A stretch of 51,990 nt of DNA from CALARM01 sp964431735 (GTDB taxonomy: Bacteria > Vulcanimicrobiota > SpSt-956 > JAKJGF01), in contig CAYSLJ010000028.1 in assembly GCA_964431735.1 (NCBI GenBank), positions 1 to 51,990 on the forward strand. The letters run 5' to 3'. A model generated the notes under the pieces. That model was not told where the DNA came from and did not search any database. It was given only the letters and a program-made list of their open reading frames with translations. The position numbers and the translations under genes are program-made. Positions 33,333-42,300 of this stretch are shown piece by piece. The first letter of the stretch is position 1, and every line of letters starts with the position of its first letter.

Positions 33333-33563
33333 TTATGACGCTTTGTCTAATAACTTGTTATTCCCTGAATCATAAGAAATTATAAGTTCTCTAATTTTAG
33401 GAACTAATTCATGAGGAACTTCTATAAAGGTGTGGTTTTTTTCATTAAATGCTTCTTCATCTTCTAAAACTTCTTCTTCTTCAGTTTGATTCTCATAATA
33501 GTTAATTACCTTTTGAACTTTTTTTTCATCCCATCCATCAGGAAAACTATTCATTTTTATCAC
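33333..33563 (-). CDS. Antitoxin of the BrnT/DUF4258-like pair
   Basis: A 76-residue acidic protein that follows the toxin-like gene with a 4-base ATGA overlap. The start SFPDGWDEKKVQKVINYYENQ, a highly acidic middle (TEEEEVLEDEEAFNEKN) and the tail FIEVPHELVPKIRELI fit the short partner regularly found after DUF4258-type toxins. It probably binds and blocks that toxin. Assignment is by context as much as by sequence. Confidence 0.7.
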   Translation of the reverse strand: MIKMNSFPDGWDEKKVQKVINYYENQTEEEEVLEDEEAFNEKNHTFIEVPHELVPKIRELIISYDSGNNKLLDKAS

Positions 33564-33841
33564 CTTCTTTTTCTTTGCCGGCGTTTATAGGCCAATAATG
33601 CTTTTGCTCTGAGATCATATCCAGTTATAACAAATACACTGTCCGGTTCGGGATCAACAACATATATAACCTTAAGATATCGTCCTGCTTGTGTTTGTCC
33701 TATAGCTATCCTTGAACCTTCTTTCCCATGTCTATCTTCACCTGGACGTTCTAAGATATCTTTTATTTCATCCTCATTAACATTATGGTTATAAATATGA
33801 GGAAGTTCTGTTTCTGGATCAATATAAAATCTTATTTTCAT
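33560..33841 (-). CDS. BrnT/DUF4258-like toxin
   Basis: A 93-residue basic protein. The pattern IYNHNVNEDEIKDILERPGEDRHGKEGSR then AIGQTQAGRYLKVIYV and a closing FVITGYDL plus a KRRQRKRR tail matches the BrnT-like (RelE fold) ribonuclease toxin group. These toxins cut RNA and arrest growth when released. The antitoxin gene overlaps its end by 4 bases. The pair lies between the BrxF-like gene and the omega-RNA, so it interrupts the BREX backbone like the other cargo. Confidence 0.78.
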   Translation of the reverse strand: MKIRFYIDPETELPHIYNHNVNEDEIKDILERPGEDRHGKEGSRIAIGQTQAGRYLKVIYVVDPEPDSVFVITGYDLRAKALLAYKRRQRKRR

Positions 33842-33902
33842 CTTACCTTTATATTAACACAAAAGAAAAGAACAATAAATAGTCTGGATAAAAACACTGA
33901 GG

Positions 33903-34418
33903 CTATTCCTCCAGTTCCCACATATGGTTATCTGCAATCAAATTTGTAGGAAGAGCATATCCCTCTCCAAGATCAGGAAACATAATAACCTTTCCTCCAC
34001 TCCGGCGTCCTGGAAGCAATAGAAGTACCCTGTCTTCATCTGCCGCCATCGTCCGAAGCAGAGTTAATTCCACATTATAAGCAAAAAGCATTTCCAGGCT
34101 TTCAAGCACTATAAGTCCTTTAAGATTTGCCCGCAAAAAACTCTCGAAAGCCTTTCCTACATGAGCGGCAGTAGGTTCCGGCCTTTTTGCTTCATTCTCC
34201 GCCAGTTCCCGAAATTCCGCATCAGGAATAGAGGAAAGAATACCTTTATTAACTGACAGAGTTGAAGGAAAAGGTGTTCCATCAGGTGCCACAGCCTGTG
34301 AAAGCTTATTTGCAAACTCACCGAGTCTCTTATAACTGCCAAGAACCCCGTAAAGATGCCTTCCCGTATCTACAGAAAGTTTACTTCTCAGAGTTTCTAT
34401 AATTTCCGTATCCCTCAT
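33903..34418 (-). CDS. BrxF-like protein with degenerate P-loop
   Basis: A 171-residue protein, second gene of the BREX-like operon, overlapping the first by 4 bases (ATGA). The region GRHLYGVLGSYKRLGEF sits where a Walker A would be but lacks GxxGxGK[ST]. The region GLIVLESLEMLF sits at a Walker B position with the acidic residue shifted to E. Then RVLLLLPGRRSGGKV resembles the last strand and hairpin of BrxF, the small P-loop protein of type 3 BREX. I infer a BrxF relative that has lost ATP binding. It could be an unrelated BREX accessory protein of similar fold. Confidence 0.5.
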   Translation of the reverse strand: MRDTEIIETLRSKLSVDTGRHLYGVLGSYKRLGEFANKLSQAVAPDGTPFPSTLSVNKGILSSIPDAEFRELAENEAKRPEPTAAHVGKAFESFLRANLKGLIVLESLEMLFAYNVELTLLRTMAADEDRVLLLLPGRRSGGKVIMFPDLGEGYALPTNLIADNHMWELEE

Positions 34419-35662
34419 AAAACATCTCCTTTGTCTGAAAGTTGTTTCACTACCTCTTCCAGAGTAAACCTGGTAGTAAACTGACGAACACTATCGATTT
34501 CAGATATCTTACTGATAAAACCCTGGTTACGAAGTTCATAAAGAGAGGTAATAATACTATCAGGTTTCCATAGCATAGAATTAACAGCTCTGTTATTTTC
34601 AAGTTTACCTGTATCATAAATCCCTGCCTCGGGAAATTCACTGTGAAGAATAAAAGCAAAAGAAGGAAGTAAAACCTGACGATAACTGAAACGAAAAGAC
34701 GTACGATCACAGCCTGCTATATTAGCTCCGGTCAGAGCTTCCACAATAGCCCGGCTTCCATCACCTATACTCTTAGAAGAAGGGAAACACATTCTGAGAT
34801 AATCTCTTAGTTTTTCTCTCTCTATTTTACCATGACCAATAGAAGGAATAAGAAGCTCCTGAATAACATTATACACTACAGGTTCTGCTGTGCAGAGGCG
34901 ATAAAAACACACATCTCTGAGTTCCTGCCTGCCCTGATATTTCAAAGCAAACAATCTTAATGCTCTGTCTGCATAACCGGAAGGATATAATCTCCTCGTA
35001 ATATAATTTGCATACCGATTACGTGTCGTCTGGGAACTGAAATGAAGATTATTTCTTAAAAAATCCTTGATTTCAGACACAGATTCTGTATCTGGAAATT
35101 TCGGCAAAATAGAAATAGCTTCTTTCAGTAAAGCCTTGGTAAATAATACGGCACCACGCTCAGTATTAACAGGTTCCTGAGAAATTTTTTCATCCTTCTT
35201 TTCTTTTTTTATAATAACTTTATCAGGTTCTGCTACGGAAACATCAAATAATCCTAATTGTTTTACTTTATCTTCCTTTATATCTACTTTCTCATTTTCT
35301 TTTATACCGATATTCTCTTGTATAACACCTATTTCATTTTCTTTTCCACTATGTTCTTTTCCACCATGATGTATACGAATCCAATCTACAAGTTTAAGTA
35401 ATGTAGCAGAAGAAATTTTAATTCCGGAAATTTCACAGAGAGAAGAAACATCTGAAGAAAGAACATTTGAAAGACTTCCAAATTTTTCCAGAAGGCTTTT
35501 CGCCAGAGGTAAAACATCCTTCTGAGGAATAGAATAAGCCAGAAGTAACTCTAAAAGAGATTCTTCCGTGTATGCTCCTCCCCCGCCTTTCATAAATCTA
35601 TCTTTCAGCCTTTCACGATGACCAGTTTCATTACTTTTTTTCATTTTATATTCCCCGTTCAT
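34415..35662 (-). CDS. RadC-N (helix-hairpin-helix) fused to a BrxA-like domain
   Basis: A 415-residue protein, first gene of the BREX-like operon. Residues 14-90 match the RadC/UPF0758 N-terminal domain (GHRERLKDRFMKGG, then ESLLELLLAYSIPQKDVLPLA and LLEKFGSLSNVL). A charged linker runs from about 100 to 170. Residues 175-415 are helical with FLRNNLHFSSQTTRNRYANYITRRL, a layout like BrxA (DUF1819), a DNA-binding winged-helix protein of type 1 BREX. The metal-binding JAB domain of true RadC is absent. Translation may start at the ATG at 35644 (seventh codon), which is better placed after GGGGA. Fusion of these two parts is unusual. Confidence 0.65.
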   Translation of the reverse strand: MNGEYKMKKSNETGHRERLKDRFMKGGGGAYTEESLLELLLAYSIPQKDVLPLAKSLLEKFGSLSNVLSSDVSSLCEISGIKISSATLLKLVDWIRIHHGGKEHSGKENEIGVIQENIGIKENEKVDIKEDKVKQLGLFDVSVAEPDKVIIKKEKKDEKISQEPVNTERGAVLFTKALLKEAISILPKFPDTESVSEIKDFLRNNLHFSSQTTRNRYANYITRRLYPSGYADRALRLFALKYQGRQELRDVCFYRLCTAEPVVYNVIQELLIPSIGHGKIEREKLRDYLRMCFPSSKSIGDGSRAIVEALTGANIAGCDRTSFRFSYRQVLLPSFAFILHSEFPEAGIYDTGKLENNRAVNSMLWKPDSIITSLYELRNQGFISKISEIDSVRQFTTRFTLEEVVKQLSDKGDVL

Positions 35663-35672
35663 TATTAAGTTA

Positions 35673-35860
35673 TTAAAGAGCAGTATTCATAACAAAAGCC
35701 TTAATAGTCAAATTTTCTTTGGATAATTCTTCCGCCTGCTTATTAAATTTATTTCTTGCTTCTTCAATACTAACTTTAGGAGTCTTATCTTTTCTTGAAT
35801 CTTCATTTGATATATCTTATCTTCCATAGTAATCAGTGTTCCACCTTTTTTAATTTCACA
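35673..35860 (-). pseudogene. Frameshifted 3' remnant upstream of the BREX-like operon
   Basis: Reading the minus strand, KKGGTLITMEDKIYQ in one frame passes to NEDSRKDKTPKVSIEEARNK and then AEELSKENLTIKAFVMNTAL before a stop at 35673. The amino-acid pattern is protein-like through the frame change. It stops 11 bases before the next gene start. The 5' part is lost. I cannot name the family; it may be a former first gene of the operon or an antitoxin. Confidence 0.4.
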
Positions 35861-36241
35861 TTAAAAATTCTATAAACGTAGTATATATCCCTTTATGAAA
35901 TAAGGATATACATCAATCCTATTTATAAATGGTTCGGCAGAACTTTTATAATTTAGATCAAAATTACAGGAAAAATCATCTATATAATAATCAGCATTCA
36001 AAGAATTTATAAATCATTTAACCGGACCTTTTACTGCTTTCAGATCTACAAAAGAAAACATGACATTTTCACAAATGGACAGAAACATCCAGATGAATGG
36101 TTTTTTCTAACGAAATAAGGTAATTTCTTCTCATCAACATAGAGTATTCCTCAACTATTAACTCAATCTAAACATTTCCTGTAAATCAAGTATATGCCTT
36201 TGAGAAAATTTTAAAATTACTCCCCTCTGTGCTAATATATC
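35861..36241. other. Decayed AT-rich region before the IS3 element
   Basis: About 380 bases without a supportable gene. Short open frames occur on both strands but none has a start and ribosome site with recognisable sequence. The promoter of the minus-strand BREX-like operon should lie here or in the remnant next to it; I see no convincing -35/-10 pair. The IS3-family element begins at 36242. Confidence 0.5.
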
Positions 36242-36304
36242 TGAGACAGATTCCTACCCCAAGTTTAGTGTATAATGATAGGGCGGTAGGAAAGGAGTAA
36301 TATA

Positions 36305-36754
36305 ATGTCAAATAATAAAATTAAAGTAAAAGGTAATGGTAATCTATCTCATTTAAATATATCTTCTATACCAGATTCAGAGGTATTAGAGAGACCGATT
36401 AGGAGAAAGTTTTCAGCAGACTATAAGCTGAGGATTCTCCAAGAGGCAGATACATTAAAGAATCCTGGAGATATTGGAGCATTACTGAGAAGAGAAGGTC
36501 TATACGCATCCAATATAGCGATGTGGAACTGGAAACGTGAGAAAGAGGAATTAGAAGGATTGGCTCCAAAGAAAAGAGGCCCGAAAGAGAAATCACCAGA
36601 AGAATTAGAAAGACGAATAAAAGATCTTGAGAGAGATAATAAAAAACTAAAAAGACGTCTCGAACATGCCGAGATGATTATAGATGTACAAAAAAAAATT
36701 TCAGAACTGAGCGGGATACCCCTGAAGAAAATGGAGTTCGACGAGGAAGACTGA
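36305..36754 (+). CDS. IS3-family transposase OrfA
   Basis: A 149-residue DNA-binding protein. The region RRKFSADYKLRILQEAD through LLRREGLYASNIAMW is the helix-turn-helix of IS3-type OrfA. The C-terminal half (SPEELERRIKDLERDNKKLK) is a leucine-zipper-like coiled coil. AAAGGAG lies 8 bases before the ATG. The gene contains a run of nine A at 36690-36698, and the OrfB frame is open back to that point, so a -1 ribosomal slip could give an OrfAB fusion. It ends with TGATG, sharing a base with the OrfB start. Confidence 0.92.
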   Translation: MSNNKIKVKGNGNLSHLNISSIPDSEVLERPIRRKFSADYKLRILQEADTLKNPGDIGALLRREGLYASNIAMWNWKREKEELEGLAPKKRGPKEKSPEELERRIKDLERDNKKLKRRLEHAEMIIDVQKKISELSGIPLKKMEFDEED

Positions 36755-37749
36755 TGAACATAGTAAAAGAGATTTCTGCAGATGTAGGAGTATTACAGGC
36801 CTGTGAAGCCCTTGGGTTATCAAGAGCAACTTATTATCGTCATTTATCCCCTGTAAAGCCTGTGATTGAGTCAAAATTAAAGCATTTTCGTGCATTATCA
36901 GAACAGGAGGAAACCCAGGTTCTTGATTGCCTTAATAGCGAGAGGTTTGTAGATAAATCTCCAGGAGAAGTGTATGCCACTATTCTGGATGAAGGTAAAT
37001 ACCTCTGCTCTCTTCGCACTATGTATAGAATACTCAAAAAACATAACCAGGTAAGGGAAAGAAGAAATCAACTGCAACATCCAAATTACAAAAAACCAGA
37101 ATTACTGGCAGAAAAACCCAACCAGGTGTGGTCATGGGATATTACGAAGCTACTGGGCCCAGAGAAGTGGACTTATTATTATCTCTATGTGATTATGGAC
37201 ATTTACAGCAGGTATGTAGTGGGCTGGATGGTAGCTCATAGAGAGAATTCATCACTGGCTCAAAGTCTTATCCAATATACCTGTAAGAAACAGAACATAC
37301 AGCCAGGACAACTTACAGTTCATGCAGACAGAGGCTCTTCTATGACGTCAAAAGCAGTAGGGTTCCTTCTGGCAGACCTTGGTATTACGAAAACTCATAG
37401 TAGACCTCATGTTTCCAATGACAACCCTTTTTCTGAAAGCCAGTTCAAAACGTTAAAATACAGACCGGAATTCCCAAACAGATTTGGTTGTATTCAGGAT
37501 GCCAGAACTTTCTGTATAAATTTTTTCAAGTGGTACAACTGGGAGCATTATCACAGTGGGATTGGCTTAATGAGACCGGGTCTACTTCATTACGGACAGG
37601 AAAAATCTGTAATAGAGCAGAGACAAATTGTTTTAAAGACAGCTTATGAGAAGCATTCGGAAAGATTTGTGAAAAAATTTCCAAATCCACCGGAGGTGCC
37701 GGCTGCAGTGTGGATAAATCCACCGGAAAAAGTAATGAAAGGAGGCTAA
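36754..37749 (+). CDS. IS3-family transposase OrfB (DDE integrase core)
   Basis: A 331-residue transposase. An N-terminal HTH_21-like region (LGLSRATYYRHLSPVKP, then ALSEQEETQVLDCL) is followed by an rve catalytic core. The DDE residues are in VWSWDITKL, VHADRGSSM and NPFSESQFKTLKYRPEFP. The end WKxxNPPE-like segment is usual for such enzymes. It cuts and joins the element's DNA ends. Start ATG overlaps the OrfA stop; translation by coupling or by slip at the upstream A9 run is likely. The gene is intact. Confidence 0.93.
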   Translation: MNIVKEISADVGVLQACEALGLSRATYYRHLSPVKPVIESKLKHFRALSEQEETQVLDCLNSERFVDKSPGEVYATILDEGKYLCSLRTMYRILKKHNQVRERRNQLQHPNYKKPELLAEKPNQVWSWDITKLLGPEKWTYYYLYVIMDIYSRYVVGWMVAHRENSSLAQSLIQYTCKKQNIQPGQLTVHADRGSSMTSKAVGFLLADLGITKTHSRPHVSNDNPFSESQFKTLKYRPEFPNRFGCIQDARTFCINFFKWYNWEHYHSGIGLMRPGLLHYGQEKSVIEQRQIVLKTAYEKHSERFVKKFPNPPEVPAAVWINPPEKVMKGG

Positions 37750-37928
37750 TTAATTTTTAATCGGAATCTGTCTCAAAGTATTGACAATTTCCAAATCGAC
37801 TGGATTGGTTAAGCAAATCTCTCATTAATTCCAATCCAGGATAAAAATATTCCTAATATTTAGGAATTCTATAAATAAAAAAATATATCCTTTTATTAAC
37901 AATTAATTAATATCTCGACTTTGGCCAA

Positions 37929-38222
37929 TTAGGCCACCGCAGCGAGTTGGTCAATAAACCCTTGCCACTGCTGTAAATTAAAATTAATCAAATCTGTTTC
38001 GACATTAGATTTGTTTAAATAAATCCTATTCCAGAGATACTTTCTTACAAAGATTAAAACATCGGAAAAGGTTCCCTCTTTTTTATTATACCAGACAGAG
38101 GTCTCAGGTAATAGCTTTTTTTCCTTTGATAACTTTAAAGCCATAAGACAGATTCTTCTCTTACCACTTCGGGTCAGATATGATGCCAACTGACCGAATA
38201 TTTCCTTGACTATTTTTACCAT
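37929..38222 (-). CDS. Probable C-terminal fragment of a transposase
   Basis: A 97-residue frame that reads like the end of a longer transposase: a basic helix, then KLLPETSVWYNKKEGTFSDV, FVRKYLWNRIYL and the closing WQGFIDQLAAVA, a pattern found at the C-terminus of several large IS transposases. No upstream catalytic part remains; the DNA before it is non-coding. It may be a pseudogene rather than a working gene. No ribosome site is seen at the ATG. Confidence 0.4.
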   Translation of the reverse strand: MVKIVKEIFGQLASYLTRSGKRRICLMALKLSKEKKLLPETSVWYNKKEGTFSDVLIFVRKYLWNRIYLNKSNVETDLINFNLQQWQGFIDQLAAVA

Positions 38223-38416
38223 AACAATTACAATTAGGATTGCGGCAATTTTGACCCCAATTTTGTAGTTTTTTTATTTCTTTCACCTTCTTTCTTGTAT
38301 ATTTTACCCGAAAAAGCGGTGAAAGTTAACTACACAATTTTAATCAAAGTACTAGCGGAAGAGCATCAGATTAGAAAAGGTCATCAGAAATTCAATATAA
38401 GGAAGATGGAATATCC

Positions 38417-39310
38417 ATGCATATAGAAATAAGAAATTTAAGCAAAACCTATCCCAATGGCACTCACGCTTTAAAAGGTGTTAACCTGGATATACCTGTA
38501 GGTATGTTCGGCCTTCTTGGCCCCAATGGTGCAGGTAAATCCTCTCTTATGCGCACCATTGCGACACTTCAGGAAGCAGACAGCGGAACAATCTCCATGG
38601 GAGACATAGATGTACTTAAAGATAAAGAAAAAATGCGGAAAATGCTCGGCTATCTCCCTCAATCCTTCGGAGTCTATCAGGGAGTGTCTGCAGTAAACCT
38701 TTTGAATCATCTTGCCATCTTAAAGGGTGTTACAAATAGAAAGGAAAGAAAAGAAACAGTTGATTACCTTTTAAAACAGGTTAATCTTTATGAGGTAAGA
38801 CATAAAGCTGTAAGCGGTTATTCAGGAGGAATGAGACAGAGATTTGGTATTGCCCAGTCATTACTCGGAAATCCGAAGGTAGTCATAGTAGATGAACCGA
38901 CTGCAGGACTGGACCCTGCGGAAAGAACAAGATTTCTGAACCTTCTGAGCCAGATAAGCGAACAATCTTCCATAATTCTCTCCACTCATATAGTTGAAGA
39001 TGTAAGTGATCTCTGTCCATATATGGCAATTATTTCAGACGGGCAGGTAGTACTTGCAGGTGAACCTCTGTGCCTTATGAAAGAATTAAGAGGAAGAATA
39101 TGGCAGTATACAATACACCGTGATAGTTTATCCCTTTATGAAGAAAAATACCGCCTTGTTTCCAGCAGGTTCTTTATGGGAAAGATTGTAGTTCACATAT
39201 TCAGTGAAGATAAACCTGAAGCGAATTTTGATCCATTGGAACCAGATTTAAAGGATGTATATTTCTGTGCTCTGAAAGGGTGGCTTAAACCTTCTGAGGT
39301 AAAGGTATGA
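38417..39310 (+). CDS. ABC transporter ATP-binding protein
   Basis: A 297-residue ATPase. Walker A GPNGAGKS (35-42), Q-loop in LPQSFGV, signature YSGGM (135-139), Walker B VVIVDEP (155-161) and a switch histidine in LSTHIVED. The family powers export or membrane remodelling through a partner permease. AAGGAAGATG lies before the ATG. The stop overlaps the next gene by 4 bases (ATGA), so the two are one transport unit. The C-terminal 60 residues are a regulatory extension of the kind found on such exporters. Confidence 0.95.
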   Translation: MHIEIRNLSKTYPNGTHALKGVNLDIPVGMFGLLGPNGAGKSSLMRTIATLQEADSGTISMGDIDVLKDKEKMRKMLGYLPQSFGVYQGVSAVNLLNHLAILKGVTNRKERKETVDYLLKQVNLYEVRHKAVSGYSGGMRQRFGIAQSLLGNPKVVIVDEPTAGLDPAERTRFLNLLSQISEQSSIILSTHIVEDVSDLCPYMAIISDGQVVLAGEPLCLMKELRGRIWQYTIHRDSLSLYEEKYRLVSSRFFMGKIVVHIFSEDKPEANFDPLEPDLKDVYFCALKGWLKPSEVKV

Positions 39311-42300
39311 AAACTATTTTTGAAATTTTTATCTTTGAGTTACATAGCCAGTTTCGACGGGGAACTAATTATATATTTTTTCTCCTCCTTTTTTCTATAT
39401 CTCTGGGTTTAACAGGACTTTTCGGAAGTGATCTTCAGAAATTTCTTGGCTCTGAAGTCCCTCTCTGTGTTAATTCACCTTATATGATTTATGTTTTTAC
39501 CACACTGTTAATGTTATTTGCTCTTATCGGATTATCGGGAGGACTCTTTGGTGAAAGTGCCACAAAGGATTTTAATACGAACTTTTATCCTCTTCTTGTG
39601 ACTGGAGGCGTCAGTGAATATCATTATATAATCGGGCGACTTCTGGCTGCATGGCTTACAGCTTTTATTATTATGTGCAGTATAGGAGCAGGGCTTTTTG
39701 CAGGTTCTCTTCTGCCTTCCAATGTTTCTGCCCATATAGGAGATTTTCATCTCTGGAGTTACCTTTATCCTTATATCTGTTACGTAATCCCCGATATAAT
39801 TATTCTTGGAACACTATATTTTGCTACAGGTTTACTTGCGAGACGTATTATATGGGTTTATATTATTGCCATTGCATGTCCTGTAATACTTCAATTTTTT
39901 TCAATACCTTTCGAATGGATTGGAATTAAAGGAGCAGAGGCTTTTTTCGATATATTAATCCCATCGGGACAGGAAATGGAATACTGGACTCCTGTGGAGA
40001 AAAATACCCTTACTGTACCTGTGAGCTTTATAGTTATAGTAAATCGTATCGTCTGGCTTTCCATTACATGGGTCGGTATTATGTATCTTATAAAATACTT
40101 TCGTTTTTCCATGCCTTCTATATTTGAAACTTTTTTTAGAAAGAAAAGTATTGCTTCAGAACATGGAAGAGAAGAAAAGAAAAATTTCGCCATGCCGGTG
40201 TTAAAACTTAACGATGGCTTTACAGGAAAATTGATACAGTTATGGGAACAGACAGATTTTGAATTCCGTTATATTGCAGGTAATAAATGGTTCTGGGTTA
40301 CAATTTTAGCAGGTATTTTACTCTTTATCTGTTCAACTATAGGTGGAATTGATACAAATTATGGTGTTCCTTCCTGGCCCACTACAGGTTATGTCACCGG
40401 TATTACCTGGTTTTTTACGTGGTTTCTGTCTTTATTTCTCATTTTTTTACTTGGAGAAAGCCTCTGGAGAGACAGGGATTCCGCTATAGACAGCCTGATA
40501 GATACTTCTGTAACTCCTGATTATATCTTTTCTCTTGCCAGACTTATCTGTGTAATACTCATACAGATTTGTGCCCTTTTTCTTCTTATTATCGTATCTA
40601 TGATTTATCAGACTATTTCAGGATATTTTAATTATGAAATAAGTCTTTATTTCACCTCTGTTTTTACCATTACTTTACCTTCTATGATTATCCTTATGGT
40701 ACCTGTTCTGTTCATACATGTGCTGGTAAATAACAAATACATGGGACATTTTTTGAGTCTTTTTGCTTTTATTTTTATACCGTCATTAACTCAGTTCCCT
40801 GTCATAAATGATTATACTCTTCTTATTTATAATTATATTCCTCTGCCCAATTATACTGATATGAACGGTTATGGCCATTATCTTGGGCCTGTGAGATGGT
40901 ACCAGCTTTACTGGACTTTATGTGCCGTCATTATATTTATTCTTACTCAACTTTTCTGGATTCGAGGTGTTACGTCCTCTTTTAAAGATAGAATAAAACT
41001 TGCAAAAAAACGCTTTACTGGATCTCTTCGTTACAGTTTTTTACTTTCCTGTATCCTTTTTATAATCACACAAGGATGGATTTATTATAACACTCATATT
41101 CTTTATAAAACACCGGAACAGATGGTAGAAAAAAGTATGGATAAAGCCGTGGAAAAAGAAGAGATGAAGAAATATATTGAAAAATATTCTCATCTTTCTT
41201 CTGCTCAGCCTGTTATTACCGGCGTATCAGGAGATTTTTCCTTTTTCCCGAAAGAGAGACGCCTTTCTGCTAATATCAGTTATAGTCTGAAGAATCTTAC
41301 TTCAACACCGGTAACAGATGTCCTTGTCAATGATAAGGCCATGCCACGTCTGACAGATGTAAAGGTCGGAACTTCAGAACCGGCAGAAGTTTCATTTCTT
41401 CCCCGATGGACGGTCTATCATTTTCATCTTCATGAAGCTCTGGCTCCCGGTAAAGAAATTTCTCTGACGTTTAATTATGACATAAAACCTTCACCGGGAT
41501 TCTCTCAGAAACCCGGTGAATATGAGCTTGTTTATAATGGTAGCAGATTAATGAGTGACACATTTTTACCTCATATAGGATTTATACCTTATATAAAAGA
41601 TGAGGTGAATAAAGATGATGATAAAAAAATAGATGACAAACCTGTAGAATCTTTACCTCCTGTTATAGACAGAGAAGAGGCAAGAAAACATGGCGCTATG
41701 AGTTTTGACGGTCTTTTTATTCCTTTTCATGGCACTATAAGCACTGATTCGGATCAGAGGGCTTTTCTTCCTGGAAGCCTGAAAAAAGAGTGGACAGAAG
41801 GAGGAAGAAATTATTTTGAATATGAGTCAGACGGTCCTATGGTTATGCAGTTTTTCGTAATCTCAGGGAAATATGATGTTATAAGAGAAACATATAACGA
41901 TATTTTACTTGAAGTTTATTATCATCACAGTCATAAGTATAATATTCACCGCCTGATTAAGGGTATGAAGGGAGCTATTGATTTCAACAGTTCCAGTTTT
42001 TCTCCCTATCCCTATCATCAACTTCGTATTGTAGAACTTCCTGGTTACTGGGGAATGGCTGTAAGTACATCTGGCACCATTGCTTTTGAAGAAACTATGG
42101 GACTTCTGTCCCTTATACGTAAAGATTATCCCGGCCTGGTAGATTATCCTTTTTTTGTTACTGCCCATGAAACATCCCATCAGTGGTGGGGACAGCAGCT
42201 TATACCTGCAAGAGCACAGGGCCTTCATATAATTCTGGAAACTCTGACTCAGTATTCTGCCATAACCTCTGTAGAGAAGGCTTATGGTATGGTGAGCGTA

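Larger units (their letters stand above)
36242..37775 (+). mobile_element. IS3-family insertion sequence, complete
   Basis: About 1.53 kb. TGAGACAGATTCC at 36242-36254 and GGAATCTGTCTCA at 37763-37775 are perfect 13-base inverted ends. The element has two overlapping frames, OrfA and OrfB, as in the IS3 family. I see no obvious 3-4 base target duplication, which suggests age or recombination after insertion. A TATAAT box at 36271-36276 lies about 30 bases before OrfA and may be its promoter. Confidence 0.9.

Noticed and set aside
17313..35662. Calling the locus a complete type 1 BREX
   Set aside because: brxB and a standard pglX are not found, the methyltransferase has a different motif order, and the BrxA-like part is fused to another domain.
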